Numbered from the stretch's first letter, positions 35,973-46,554 are shown. The stretch is DNA of 54,720 bases from Bergeyella zoohelcum ATCC 43767 (GCF_000301075.1 NZ_JH932293.1:2096853-2151572); one strand, 5' to 3'. Numbers and translations are program-made. The notes: generated by a model not told the origin, from the sequence alone.

Positions 35973-36641
35973 TCAGCTATTTCTTGCGGCTTTCACCAGC
36001 TCATTGATGTCTTGATAAAGGTCTTCCCATTCGGGTAGAGATTTCATGGCAGTGAGGAAATCCAGATAAGAGCGAAGGGCTTTCTCCAAATCCTTTCTCA
36101 GGGTGGTGGCACTTGGCGTTTTGCGAAGTTCGGCATTGGCTTCGCTTTGCTCAGCGAAAAGATTTTCAAAGGCATCTTGCTTGGTTTTCAAATCTTCCCA
36201 AGCAGGGAAGATGCCTAGTGCGGTGAGTTTGGCTTTATTTTCACTTTCATTCAGCTCTTCGATGAGTTTTTTCAGTTGAGCCGTCTGGGTAGAATAGGTT
36301 TGCCTGTCCATATCCGTGCCGTAGGTTTTAATGATTTCGTACAGCTCCCTGGCTTTATCAGCATTTGGGGCGATGCTCAACTGATGATAACCGAACAAAA
36401 AGTTTCTCAGTGCTGAGAAAGCTTTGTCTCGGGCTTCGTCTGCCTCGGCTACAGATTTTCCTTTACCGCTGAATACCTGCTTGGTATAGACCACATCATA
36501 CTCTGCGTATGCCTGTTCCAGTGCTGTAAGCAGCGGATGGTCTTCGGTTACTTTATACTTGCCGCCCTTAGAAGAAGCGATGACTCTCTGAACTAAAGTA
36601 GCGAGGTCTTTGGTGGATAGTCTTTGTAATGAAATTTTCAT
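35973..36641 (-). CDS. Helical protein of unknown function (DUF6261-like)
   Basis: 222 aa, almost entirely predicted alpha-helix with heptad-like Leu/Ala/Glu patterns, no signal peptide and no membrane segment. Features such as HPLLTALEQAYAEYDVVYTK, ADEARDKAFSALRNFL and LRKDLEKALRSYLDFL resemble Bacteroidota proteins grouped as DUF6261, which have no known function. That label is tentative. Its upstream region holds a 42-bp tandem repeat. GC content is higher than in the AT-rich pair further upstream. Confidence 0.7.
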   Translation of the reverse strand: MKISLQRLSTKDLATLVQRVIASSKGGKYKVTEDHPLLTALEQAYAEYDVVYTKQVFSGKGKSVAEADEARDKAFSALRNFLFGYHQLSIAPNADKARELYEIIKTYGTDMDRQTYSTQTAQLKKLIEELNESENKAKLTALGIFPAWEDLKTKQDAFENLFAEQSEANAELRKTPSATTLRKDLEKALRSYLDFLTAMKSLPEWEDLYQDINELVKAARNS

Positions 36642-36730
36642 ATTTTTTAGGATTTAATGGTTGAACAATACTATTTTATAACACCACCAAAGATAATAAA
36701 TTTATACATTAGCTCCACCCAACTTGCAGG

Positions 36731-36895
36731 GACTTAATGTAAATTGACATTTAATTAAAACACCTCTGCGAGGACTTAATGTAAATTGACATTTAATTAA
36801 AACACCTCTGCGAGGACTTAATGTAAATTGACATTTAATTAAAACAACTCTGCGGGGGCTTAATGTACGCTTACATTTTATTAAACCAACTTGGG
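36731..36895. repeat. 42-bp tandem repeat, about four copies
   Basis: The word GACTTAATGTAAATTGACAT starts at 36731, 36773 and 36815, and a diverged GGCTTAATGTACGCTTACAT at 36857, an exact 42-base period. AATGT...ACATT in each unit forms a small hairpin; in the fourth copy both arms changed together to give AATGTA-cgct-TACATT. The sequence is unrelated to the 42-bp repeat at 4452. The minus strand reads open through it (36702-36902) only because 42 is divisible by three. The gap 36642-36989 holds nothing else I can identify. Confidence 0.9.
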
Positions 36896-36989
36896 TAAAC
36901 AAAACTGCAATTGCATTTTTCTTTACTCAAGTTGTGAAAATTTACCTGCAATGGAATTTTTTGGGAAAACACTTTGTAAAGAATAAAAT

Positions 36990-37580
36990 TTAAATATCCT
37001 CTAACAAAGATTTTTTATTATTCTTTTCCAATTCTTTCTTAATTCCCATTGCCATTATAGTTGGGTTAATCGCATAAGCAACGATCCCCACTACAAACAT
37101 AAGAAATAATATCATTATTATCATTTGTATAAAATCTTTCCCCCAAGATATTTGAGATAATAAAATTGTAGTGCCAAAAGAAATAACCGATAAATATAAT
37201 ATCAATAACAATGAAATTTCTGCTATAGACTTATCAAATGTAGATACTTTTACAACAATTTTATTTTCTTCAAATAAAAAATGGGATTTTGCTTTTCTAA
37301 TACTTGCCCAAGTATAATTTTTACCCGATTTATTTTTTAGTTCTTCATACAAAGGAATTGATTTATAATTGGTAGCAATTCCTGTTCGTTCATAAAAATA
37401 GCTTTCCTCCAAATTAGGTATTACAAAACTTTTCTTAAAGTCTTTTCCGCAATTATCTAATATGAATTTTGCTTTTTCTATATTGAGCTCTTTTGCTTTT
37501 TCTTTTGTAAAAAACTGGTATAAAAACTTTAAAAAAGTTCCTACAACTGGTATTGAAAGTATTTTTATAAAAAGTTCCAT
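36990..37580 (-). CDS. Membrane protein of unknown function, partner of the P-loop protein
   Basis: 196 aa, not recognised. An N-terminal amphipathic or membrane-associated helix (FIKILSIPVVGTFLKFLYQFF) is followed by a Lys-rich soluble region of about 100 residues. Two transmembrane helices lie close together (about 128-147 and 153-172), and the C-terminal tail is charged. Its ATG overlaps the stop of the upstream P-loop gene by one base (TAATG). The gene is markedly AT-rich compared with groEL beside it, suggesting acquisition. Confidence 0.7.
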   Translation of the reverse strand: MELFIKILSIPVVGTFLKFLYQFFTKEKAKELNIEKAKFILDNCGKDFKKSFVIPNLEESYFYERTGIATNYKSIPLYEELKNKSGKNYTWASIRKAKSHFLFEENKIVVKVSTFDKSIAEISLLLILYLSVISFGTTILLSQISWGKDFIQMIIMILFLMFVVGIVAYAINPTIMAMGIKKELEKNNKKSLLEDI

Positions 37581-38053
37581 TATATGTTTAAATTTTGTTT
37601 TATTGTATTAATTATTTTTTCTATCCTTTCCTCCCATTCCTCTGTCTCTTCAAAATTTTCTTGTTCTATTTTATTTATTAGTATAGTGTCGATTATATTA
37701 TATCCTTTATCTTTAAGTTTTTCATAGGTATTAAAATTTTTCTTTCTTTCAAAAGATCTTGTCGATACTAACATAAACGAAATATCAATTTCCAGCTCAA
37801 TACATACTTCTATAGCAAAACTAATATTTATTTTCAGTTCTGTTGGAGAACCAGCAAATACCAATATCCATTTATCTTTAACACTAATCAAATATATATT
37901 ATTACATATCTTTTCTATTTTTTCTTGTTCAAGTTTCTTTTCATCCGTATTGAGTATATATATTTTCTGTGGATTTAACCTTTTACATACTTCTCTAATT
38001 GTCGTAGATTTTCCAGCATGTTGCTTTCCTTTAATGATAATTGCTTTTTTCAT
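37580..38053 (-). CDS. Small P-loop NTPase of unknown function
   Basis: 157 aa. The Walker A motif is IKGKQHAGKSTTI near the N-terminus (about residues 7-18), followed by an alternating beta/alpha pattern (IYILNTD, WILVFAGSP, DISFMLVSTRSF) like a small nucleotide kinase or adaptor ATPase. A Walker B Asp is not obvious. It is the first gene of a two-gene, AT-rich unit with the membrane protein. It follows groEL on the same strand but after a terminator. A chaperonin link is not implied. Function unknown. Confidence 0.72.
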   Translation of the reverse strand: MKKAIIIKGKQHAGKSTTIREVCKRLNPQKIYILNTDEKKLEQEKIEKICNNIYLISVKDKWILVFAGSPTELKINISFAIEVCIELEIDISFMLVSTRSFERKKNFNTYEKLKDKGYNIIDTILINKIEQENFEETEEWEERIEKIINTIKQNLNI

Positions 38054-38099
38054 TTTTTTTAATCTTTTATATATTTACTATAATCTTATTTTTAGTAAC

Positions 38100-38131
38100 A
38101 AAGACCAACAACCTTAGAGTCATTGGTCTTT
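38100..38131 (-). terminator. Hairpin terminator downstream of groEL
   Basis: AAAGACCAA (38100-38108) pairs with TTGGTCTTT (38123-38131) around a 14-base loop. A second small palindrome, ACAGAC-gct-GTCTGT (38145-38159), touches the groEL stop codon. Together they probably end the groESL transcript before the AT-rich pair. Confidence 0.7.
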
Positions 38132-38158
38132 TAAATTTATCGCCACAGACGCTGTCTG

Positions 38159-39799
<1,641 letters not shown>

Positions 39800-39814
39800 T
39801 TAGGCGGTTGGCAG

Positions 39815-39826
39815 TTAGCTATTGGC
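39815..39826 (+). repeat. Inverted repeat, groEL-side copy (TTAGCTATTGGC)
   Basis: TTAGCTATTGGC, within GGCGGTTGGCAGTTAGCTATTGGC-like sequence, is the exact reverse complement of 40225-40236. The two copies bracket the small gene lying between groEL and groES. Confidence 0.75.
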
Positions 39827-39855
39827 TTATAGATATTTGCCTTTCCGCTGAATTA

Positions 39856-40209
39856 TTATTTTGTTAATGTATTTCTGAATGCTACCAATTGTTTTTTGAC
39901 GATAACTAATTCTTGATGTAAAATTTCAAAATCTTCTTGATTTAAATATTCCAAATCCTTAGCGAGAAGCAATTGGTTTTCTGCTTCGTTTGAAGAGCCA
40001 AGAGCGATATTGAGAAAATTTGCAAACTCTTTATCAGAACTTCGCCCTGCTCCCTCCGAAATATTATAAGAAATAGAAGCGAAAGAGCGTCTGATTTGTG
40101 AAACCAAGCCAAACATTTCTTCTTTTGGAAAAGTTTTAGTGACTTGATAAATTTTCAAAACCAACTGATGACTCAACTGCCATACTGTGAATTTTTTGAA
40201 ATCTCTCAT
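39856..40209 (-). CDS. Four-helix-bundle protein of the 23S rRNA intervening-sequence family
   Basis: 117-aa all-helical protein with the family pattern FKKFTVWQLSHQLVLKIYQVT, FPKEEMFGLVSQIRRSFASISYNISEGAGR, FANFLNIALGSSNEAENQLLLA and a C-terminal helix. Members occur in intervening sequences within 23S rRNA genes, and a related fold (Avd) serves diversity-generating retroelements. Here no rRNA or reverse transcriptase is near: the gene interrupts groES-groEL. It is bracketed by a 12-bp inverted repeat with flanking GCTAAT-type palindromes, which suggests insertion as a discrete unit. Function unknown. Confidence 0.9.
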   Translation of the reverse strand: MRDFKKFTVWQLSHQLVLKIYQVTKTFPKEEMFGLVSQIRRSFASISYNISEGAGRSSDKEFANFLNIALGSSNEAENQLLLAKDLEYLNQEDFEILHQELVIVKKQLVAFRNTLTK

Positions 40210-40224
40210 AATTAAAAGCTATCC

Positions 40225-40236
40225 GCCAATAGCTAA
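40225..40236 (-). repeat. Inverted repeat, groES-side copy (TTAGCTATTGGC)
   Basis: Read on the minus strand this is TTAGCTATTGGC, matching 39815-39826 in opposite orientation. It lies within GCTAAT-agcg-ATTAGC (40231-40246), a perfect hairpin that runs into the groES stop codon region. Confidence 0.75.
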
Positions 40237-40242
40237 TCGCTA

Positions 40243-40521
40243 TTAGCCAAGAATTCCTAACAGGTCAGACTCTCTAACTATCAAATATTCTTTACCGTCT
40301 AATTTAAGTTCTGTTCCTGCGTATTTTCCGTAAAGGACTTTATCACCTACTTTTACGGTAAGTGGCTCGTCTTTTTTACCTTCTCCTACGGCTACTACTA
40401 CGCCCTCTTGTGGTTTTTCTTTCGCTGTATCTGGGATAATAATTCCTGATGCTGTTTTCGTCTCTGCGGCTACTGGCTCTACCAACACTCTGTCCGCCAA
40501 TGGTTTGAAATTTACTGACAT
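40243..40521 (-). CDS. groES: Co-chaperonin GroES
   Basis: 92-aa lid of the chaperonin cage: [34 protein letters not shown] with the mobile loop, the [15 protein letters not shown] motif, and the [11 protein letters not shown]-terminus. The stop codon lies within a GCTAAT-containing palindrome. Upstream (40522-40745) I found neither a CIRCE operator nor a clean TAnnTTTG. Confidence 0.97.
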   Translation of the reverse strand: MSVNFKPLADRVLVEPVAAETKTASGIIIPDTAKEKPQEGVVVAVGEGKKDEPLTVKVGDKVLYGKYAGTELKLDGKEYLIVRESDLLGILG

Positions 40522-40745
40522 ATTTTTATTTTTTATAAGATTACAATGATTAAAGAATTGAAAAAAACGGTAATGGTACTACTGAAGGATTACTACATCC
40601 CCAAATTATCTCATTACCCAATTTCCAAATCTCATTTATCAATTACCTCGTTCTTCCCCTCCAATATTTTGCCAAAGCATGATTTAAAATAAATTCAGAA
40701 ATTTTGGCAGATTTGGAGTAAAGTAGCAATGATTTTTTGGCAGAA

Positions 40746-40772
40746 AAAAGCTCTCAAAAATTGAGAGCTTTT
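40746..40772 (-). terminator. Terminator of the 41.6-kb hypothetical gene
   Basis: AAAAGCTCTCAA (40746-40757) pairs perfectly with TTGAGAGCTTTT (40761-40772). On the minus strand a T run follows the stem. It lies 7 bases after the stop of the gene at 40779. Confidence 0.88.
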
Positions 40773-40778
40773 GTTTCA

Positions 40779-41633
40779 TTAGGGTTGGGTACATTTTTCA
40801 TTAAAATCGGTTACAAAGTTCCTGAAACCTTCGGAGCTTTTTTCCACATTATTTTTCAGTGCTATTTCCAGCTTCTCACTGCGTGTTTTTCCCGTTTGTT
40901 TGGCAATTTTCCAAGATTCTTTTAGCATATTATCGGTCTGTTCTCCATATTCTTTAATGGAAACATAGAGTGAGAAATATTTGTCCAATAACTCATCTTG
41001 AGGCATAGCGTTAAACTCTGGACAATCTTTAATAACCTCTTTAATGACATGATAAAATTTACTTCTAAATTTTTTCATATTAAACACATCGGCCACTCCT
41101 ATATCATAAGGCATATAGGCATCCGTTTCTGAATCTAATCTTAAATACCCATCAAAAACCCGTTGGTTTAATGTTACCCCATACAAATTAAGTTTGCCTT
41201 TAATCATCAATGGTAAAAGTACCAAATCTCTTTTGTCCTTTTTTTGTCCTTTAGAATTATACCTTACCACCTCCAGCTTTTCATGAAAACTTAAACGAGT
41301 AGGGTCTTCGTAATCTGAAAAAACAACATACTTCACTTCTTTTAGATGAACTTTTTTAAAGCCTAATTTAGGATTTTCAAAGAAGTAAAGTGTTTCATTG
41401 CTAAGTGCCCAAATATTGGAATGATCTTTTTCATTGTAACGCATAATGCCATTAGAAAAATAATGACTTGCGATATAACCTTTCTTCGTAGTGCCATCTT
41501 TAAGGGTAATTTCAGCTTTTCCATAGCCTTTTCTTTTCGCTATTTCATCAAAGTGCTCTTGCCCTAATAGAGATAACGATGCAGTCATCACCACGAGATA
41601 AACCGTTTTAAGTAATTTTTGAATCATAATCAT
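40779..41633 (-). CDS. Exported protein of unknown function
   Basis: 284 aa with a signal peptide (LLKTVYLVVMTASLSLLGQ). The first half looks like a beta-domain (AEITLKDGTTKKGYIASHYF, LYFFENPKLGFKKVHLKEVKYVVFSD), a pattern seen in many exported Bacteroidota proteins that follow transcripts of peptidases. The second half is helical and charged. No catalytic motif is recognised. It lies 21 bp after the M1 peptidase gene, so probably the same transcript, and ends at a strong terminator. Confidence 0.78.
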   Translation of the reverse strand: MIMIQKLLKTVYLVVMTASLSLLGQEHFDEIAKRKGYGKAEITLKDGTTKKGYIASHYFSNGIMRYNEKDHSNIWALSNETLYFFENPKLGFKKVHLKEVKYVVFSDYEDPTRLSFHEKLEVVRYNSKGQKKDKRDLVLLPLMIKGKLNLYGVTLNQRVFDGYLRLDSETDAYMPYDIGVADVFNMKKFRSKFYHVIKEVIKDCPEFNAMPQDELLDKYFSLYVSIKEYGEQTDNMLKESWKIAKQTGKTRSEKLEIALKNNVEKSSEGFRNFVTDFNEKCTQP

Positions 41634-41654
41634 CTTGTTGATTAATGGTTACTA

Positions 41655-44021
41655 TTATTTTTTTTCTGCCGCCTGCATAGGATTTAGCCTACCATCAGAT
41701 GCTCCTCGGGTGGTTGCCTTTTGAGATTTAAACACTTCAAACTCAGAAGTAGGCTCAGATAGTTCTCCCCAATAGTTATTAGAAGTATCTATATCTGCTG
41801 TTTCACGCATAGGGTCTAATTGTATTGACTTTAATTTTTTGTCAAAATAATAAGTAAGCGATACACTCTGCTCATTCTTTCTCCAAATCTGAGCTGATTT
41901 TTTATCCTTTAGTTTCGTGCCATCTTCAAAGGTAAATTCAAGGATGATAGGCATTACCATTCCTCCGATGTTTTTAAAATCGATTTGGTAAGCGGTAATA
42001 TTTTGAGCTTTTACTTTTTCTGTAGCACTCAGTGGTGCGGTAGCAGGAATAGTTTGGTAATGTATCTTTTCGGTATCCACCGTTTCTTGTCCTCGGGCAT
42101 AGCGATAATAAAAATCTTGTGTTTCTGGAGTCTCCTCTACATAGTATTTTAGGGTAGCATCTGCCTGATTTCGGATTTTAGAAATATCCTCAAAAGCATT
42201 GAGCCTTGGTTTTTCCACCTTGTACTGAATCATTTTTTGTTTCAGCTCGGGATTCACATGAGCAGTAGCCACGGTTACTTTTTCTATACCAATGTCCACA
42301 GGGTCTGTACCGTAAAACCAGCCTCTCCAAAACCAATCGAGATTCTCTGCACTGGCATCATTCATCGTTCGGAAAAAATCGGCTGGTTCGGGGTGCCTGA
42401 AAGCCCATCTTTTGGAATAAGTTTTAAAAGCGGAATCAAACAACTCCCTACCCATAATGGTTTCTCTAAGGATATTCAGCCCTGTGGCGGGTTTTGCGTA
42501 GGCATTAGGCCCGAAATGAATGATGTTTTCGGAATTGACCATAATAGGTTCCAGTTGGTCTTTCGGCAGTTTCATATAGTCCACAATCGTCCATGCAGGT
42601 CCTCGTTTAGAGGGAAATTTAGAGTCCCATCTCTCTTCCGTAAGATATTCTACAAAGGTATTGAGGCCTTCATCCATCCAGCTCCATTGTCTTTCATCGG
42701 AATTGATAATCATCGGAAAAAAATTATGCCCTACTTCATGGATAATAACGCCTATCATACCGTATTTCGTTGCTTCAGAGTAGGTGCCATCTTTTTCCGT
42801 TCGCCCATAATTAAAACAAATCATCGGATATTCCATACCATTGGCCGCTTCAATAGATTGTGCCACTGGATATGGATACGGAATGGTGTATTCTGAGTAA
42901 GTTTTAATGGTATGAGCTACAGCATGGGTAGAGAATTTACGATAAAGATGATAGGCTTCCTTGGGGTAAAGGCTCATCGCCATTACCTTATTATTATTTT
43001 CAGGGATAAGTACTTTCATCCCGTCCCAAATAAATTTTCGGGAGGAAGTCCAAGCAAAATCACGAACATTTTTCGCTGAGAATTTCCAAATTTTTCTCTC
43101 CTTAGATTTGGATTTCTCCGCCTTTTCGGCTTCTGCTAAAGTAACGATTTCTATGGGCTGGTCAGCATTTTGTGCTTGTTGCCATCTTTGGTACTGTGCT
43201 GGGGTAAGCACTTCTTTAAAATTAAGTCCCTCGCCAGTACTCGCTACGATATGGTCTGCGGGTACATTCATACTCACAGTATAATCTCCGAAAGGCAGTG
43301 CGAACTCTCCACGACCTGTAAATTGATTATTTTGCCAACCTTTAAAATCACTATACACACACATTCTGGGGAACCATTGAGTAATGGTATAGAGGTCATT
43401 ACCGTCTTCGGGGAAATATTCATAGCCTCCTCTTCCTCCTTTCTCTATTCGATTAGGAATTTTATAGTTCCACTCAATTTTAAAGCTCACTTTTCCTCCT
43501 TTTTTTAGAGTCTTAGGGAGGTCTATTCTCATCATAGTTTTATTCACCATGTAATGCAGTGGCTTACCTTTGGCATCGGTAACCTTAGTAAGATTTACAC
43601 CATAGCCATTGTCTTGTACGGGCAAATCTGTAGGTCTGAGTTTTTCAATGGTAGTGGTTTTAGGCAATGTAGAAGAAGCCTCATATCCTGCATTTTTTAC
43701 CGAAGACTGTTGGTTTTCATCCAATTGGAGCCAAAGATAATCTAAATCATCTGGAGAATTATTATAATAAGTCACCGTCTCTGAGCCATACAGCACTCTT
43801 TTATCTTCATCTAAATACGCCTGAATATTATAATCAGCACGATTTTGCCAATACGCCTGTCCTGGTGCCCCAGAAGCCGTTCTATAGGCATTAGGTGTAG
43901 GAAGAATAGTACCGAGCTGTTCAAATTTATTTCCGTGATTGCTCCCCGGATTATTTTGGATATTTTGTCCTAAAATAGTGGCTGAAATTACAGTAGTTAT
44001 CGTGATAAAATATTTTTTCAT
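41655..44021 (-). CDS. M1-family zinc metallopeptidase, exported
   Basis: 788-aa aminopeptidase-like enzyme. A signal peptide (MKKYFITITTVISATILGQ) is followed by the N-terminal beta-domain with ETVTYYNNSPDDLDYLWLQLDENQ. The substrate-binding motif is NGMEYPMI (GAMEN-like). The zinc site is VIIHEVGHNFFP with a third ligand Glu in WMDEGLNTFVEYL. I start at 44021 because a promoter -7 element lies at 44040-44047, so the frame opening at 44042 cannot be the true start. Substrate unknown. Confidence 0.93.
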   Translation of the reverse strand: MKKYFITITTVISATILGQNIQNNPGSNHGNKFEQLGTILPTPNAYRTASGAPGQAYWQNRADYNIQAYLDEDKRVLYGSETVTYYNNSPDDLDYLWLQLDENQQSSVKNAGYEASSTLPKTTTIEKLRPTDLPVQDNGYGVNLTKVTDAKGKPLHYMVNKTMMRIDLPKTLKKGGKVSFKIEWNYKIPNRIEKGGRGGYEYFPEDGNDLYTITQWFPRMCVYSDFKGWQNNQFTGRGEFALPFGDYTVSMNVPADHIVASTGEGLNFKEVLTPAQYQRWQQAQNADQPIEIVTLAEAEKAEKSKSKERKIWKFSAKNVRDFAWTSSRKFIWDGMKVLIPENNNKVMAMSLYPKEAYHLYRKFSTHAVAHTIKTYSEYTIPYPYPVAQSIEAANGMEYPMICFNYGRTEKDGTYSEATKYGMIGVIIHEVGHNFFPMIINSDERQWSWMDEGLNTFVEYLTEERWDSKFPSKRGPAWTIVDYMKLPKDQLEPIMVNSENIIHFGPNAYAKPATGLNILRETIMGRELFDSAFKTYSKRWAFRHPEPADFFRTMNDASAENLDWFWRGWFYGTDPVDIGIEKVTVATAHVNPELKQKMIQYKVEKPRLNAFEDISKIRNQADATLKYYVEETPETQDFYYRYARGQETVDTEKIHYQTIPATAPLSATEKVKAQNITAYQIDFKNIGGMVMPIILEFTFEDGTKLKDKKSAQIWRKNEQSVSLTYYFDKKLKSIQLDPMRETADIDTSNNYWGELSEPTSEFEVFKSQKATTRGASDGRLNPMQAAEKK

Positions 44022-44039
44022 AGCTAAGAATGATTCAGC

Positions 44040-44047
44040 CAAAGATA
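44040..44047 (-). promoter_or_regulatory. -7 element of the M1 peptidase gene
   Basis: TATCTTTG on the minus strand, followed by GC, matches TAnnTTTG. A TTTC word 20 bases upstream may be the -33. It lies 19 bases from the ATG at 44021 and overlaps the longer open frame, which decides the start codon. Confidence 0.55.
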
Positions 44048-44093
44048 AGCCATTTCCCTTAAAAAATGAAAATACAATTACTAAAAACGCTTA

Positions 44094-46541
44094 CTAATAA
44101 TCTACCAACACATATTTTTTAACCGATTTATACGCATCAATGGTGTCTAATTCTTCCAAAGCGTATTCCAAATGTTTTTTCATTTCCACAAATTTATTTT
44201 TGGGGAGTTTCAATAAAATTTGATACTGATACATCAGATTAAGTTTGGGAATAGGAGATTTACTAGGCCCAAAAATACAAGGCTCAGGAATATGATTTCT
44301 TAAAATATGTGCTAAAAAATCCATAGCCTTCCTCGCTTTATCTTCATTCCTATGCTTAAACTCCACTAAAATAAGCCGAGTAAAGGGAGGGTAATTAAAT
44401 TTTTTTCTTTCGTCCAAAAGATACTGATAAACCGAATGATTGTCCTGATGCTGTGCCGTAATAAATACCTGATGCTGAGGATTCAATGCCTGAATAATGA
44501 TTTTCCCTTGCCCCGAGCTGCGTCCTGCCCTACCGGCCACCTGATGAATGAGCTGATACGCTCTTTCTTCTGCTCTAAAATCTTGAAAATAAAGCAAATG
44601 ATCTGCTCTAGGAATTACTACTAAATCTACCGCATCAAAATCTAACCCCTTAGACATCATCTGTGTACCCACGATGATTTGCGTTTCTCCGTTTTCTATT
44701 TTTTCATACAATCTTTCGTAAGCAAATTTCTTTCGCATGGCATCAATATCCATTCTATCAATGGCAAAATCAGGAAATACGCTTTGTAATTCCTCATGAA
44801 TTTTCTCCACCCCTATCCCTTTAGAGTTGAGATTTTTAGAACTGCATTTAGGACATTCCGTAGGCCGAACTGCACGATGACCACAGTAATGACATTTCAG
44901 TTCATGGGCTGTTTTATGGTAAGTCATCACCACATCACAATTAGAACAATAGGAAACAAAGCCACAAGTTTCACATTCTATGACGCTAGAATATCCTCGC
45001 TTATTATGCAACACCATTACCTGTTTATGATGCTTCACGGCTTGGTCTATGTATTCCAAAGTAAGGGCAGTAAAATTACCCACCATTTTCTTCTGCTCCT
45101 GAAACTCTTTGATTGATTGGATATAAAATTTAGGTAGCTCTACCTCTCCAAATCTTTTTTTGAGGCTTACCATTGCCATTTTTCCCTTTTGGGCGAGATA
45201 ATAACTCTCTAACGAAGGTGTGGCAGAGCCCAAAATCACAGGGGCATTCATTATTTTACCCAAAACAATGGCTGCATCCTTGGCATTAAAATACGGCTGT
45301 ACTTCTCTAGGGCGATAGTTGGCATCATGTTCTTCATCCACCACAATAAGCCCTAAATGACTAAGGGGTAAAAAGAGTGCAGCTCGTGTACCTATGACCA
45401 CTTTAATTTCCCCTTTTAGAATTTTTTGCCAAATTTCTACTTTCTCAAAATCAGTAAGTTTACTATGGTAGCTCACAATCGCTTTGCCATACTTCTTTTC
45501 TAGCCTAAGGAGGATGTGTTTCGCTAAGCTAATTTCCGGCACCAAGTACAAAGCCGTTTTTCCATGTTCTAAAACCTCCTGTATTTTTTCAGCATAAATA
45601 TGTGTTTTTCCCGATGAAGTAACACCATGAAGCAAGACATTTTGATTTTGCCCAAAAGCGGTATTAATTTGAGACAAAGCATCTTGCTGTTCATCCGTCA
45701 GCTGATCTAGAATTTCCGTATCCCCCTCATACTGCCCCAGTCTACTTTCCTGCATGGTAAATTCTTCTACCCATTTTTTATCCACCAAAGCATTCAGCTG
45801 AGTCTGTGAAAAAACAATTTGCTGATGAAGCATTGATTTTTTCAGTGGCAGTGTTGGGTTTTCAGTTTCATAATCCACCAAGTAAAGTAAAATTTCCTTT
45901 TGTTTAGGTGCTTTTTTCAGCTGGGCAAGAATGGCAGGTAAATCACTAAAAACCTGTGCCCTATTTTTTAACCGAATGTATTTTACTTCTTTAGCATTGT
46001 ATTGCTCTATTACTTTCTCATCAATGACAATATATTGTAAATCAATAAGTGATTTTACCGTCTCCACAATGTTTTTTCTTGGAATAAAAGCTTCCATCTC
46101 TTTGAGGCTGACCAATTGTCTTACTTCCAAATTTTGAATAAGATAAAGCTCATTGGCATCTAAATTCTGATGATCTATCTCTGCACCAGGTTTTAGGCTT
46201 ACATAGGTTTCACTCTCTAATTTTAGAGACGATGGAAAAGCAAAACGATAAATCTCTCCCAAAGAACAAAGGTAATACTCCGAAAGCCATTGCCAAAAAT
46301 TCAAATGCTGAGCCGAGAGGATGGGCTGCTGATCTAAAACACTAAGAATAGCTTTAGCGTGGTATTCTGTGGGAGCGTCATTATGCAGTGCAAAGACAAT
46401 TCCCGTATAGATTTTTTTTCCTCCGAAAGGCACCAAAACTCTACATCCTCTTTGAATAGCAGAACGCTCTTGTACAGGTACTTCATAGGTAAATGTTCCC
46501 TTCATGGGTAAGGGCAATACCACTTCCGCAAATAATTCCAT
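44094..46541 (-). CDS. priA: Primosomal helicase PriA (primosomal protein N')
   Basis: Superfamily 2 helicase that restarts stalled replication forks. The N-terminal 3'BD (FAEVVLPLPMKGTFTYEVP) is followed by the helicase core with Walker A LLHGVTSSGKTHIY, Walker B VVDEEHD, and GSATPSLES. The zinc-binding insert has paired Cys (CETCGFVSYCSNCD and CHYCGHRAVRPTECPKC), then the QMMSKGLDF and QVAGRAGRSSG motifs. I start at MELFAEVV (46541), giving 815 aa. The frame opens 13 codons earlier, but a TAnnTTTG promoter match falls inside that stretch. Confidence 0.96.
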   Translation of the reverse strand: MELFAEVVLPLPMKGTFTYEVPVQERSAIQRGCRVLVPFGGKKIYTGIVFALHNDAPTEYHAKAILSVLDQQPILSAQHLNFWQWLSEYYLCSLGEIYRFAFPSSLKLESETYVSLKPGAEIDHQNLDANELYLIQNLEVRQLVSLKEMEAFIPRKNIVETVKSLIDLQYIVIDEKVIEQYNAKEVKYIRLKNRAQVFSDLPAILAQLKKAPKQKEILLYLVDYETENPTLPLKKSMLHQQIVFSQTQLNALVDKKWVEEFTMQESRLGQYEGDTEILDQLTDEQQDALSQINTAFGQNQNVLLHGVTSSGKTHIYAEKIQEVLEHGKTALYLVPEISLAKHILLRLEKKYGKAIVSYHSKLTDFEKVEIWQKILKGEIKVVIGTRAALFLPLSHLGLIVVDEEHDANYRPREVQPYFNAKDAAIVLGKIMNAPVILGSATPSLESYYLAQKGKMAMVSLKKRFGEVELPKFYIQSIKEFQEQKKMVGNFTALTLEYIDQAVKHHKQVMVLHNKRGYSSVIECETCGFVSYCSNCDVVMTYHKTAHELKCHYCGHRAVRPTECPKCSSKNLNSKGIGVEKIHEELQSVFPDFAIDRMDIDAMRKKFAYERLYEKIENGETQIIVGTQMMSKGLDFDAVDLVVIPRADHLLYFQDFRAEERAYQLIHQVAGRAGRSSGQGKIIIQALNPQHQVFITAQHQDNHSVYQYLLDERKKFNYPPFTRLILVEFKHRNEDKARKAMDFLAHILRNHIPEPCIFGPSKSPIPKLNLMYQYQILLKLPKNKFVEMKKHLEYALEELDTIDAYKSVKKYVLVDY

Positions 46542-46546
46542 AGAAA

Positions 46547-46554
46547 CAAATGTA
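46547..46554 (-). promoter_or_regulatory. Candidate -7 element directly before priA
   Basis: TACATTTG on the minus strand matches TAnnTTTG and ends 6 bases before the priA ATG, which would give an almost leaderless mRNA. The -33 region is weak. Confidence 0.4.

Noticed and set aside
36702-36902. 66-codon frame of 14-residue repeats
   Set aside because: Same cause as above: translation of the second 42-bp repeat.
40522-40745. CIRCE operator upstream of groES
   Set aside because: No TTAGCACTC-N9-GAGTGCTAA or close variant could be found.
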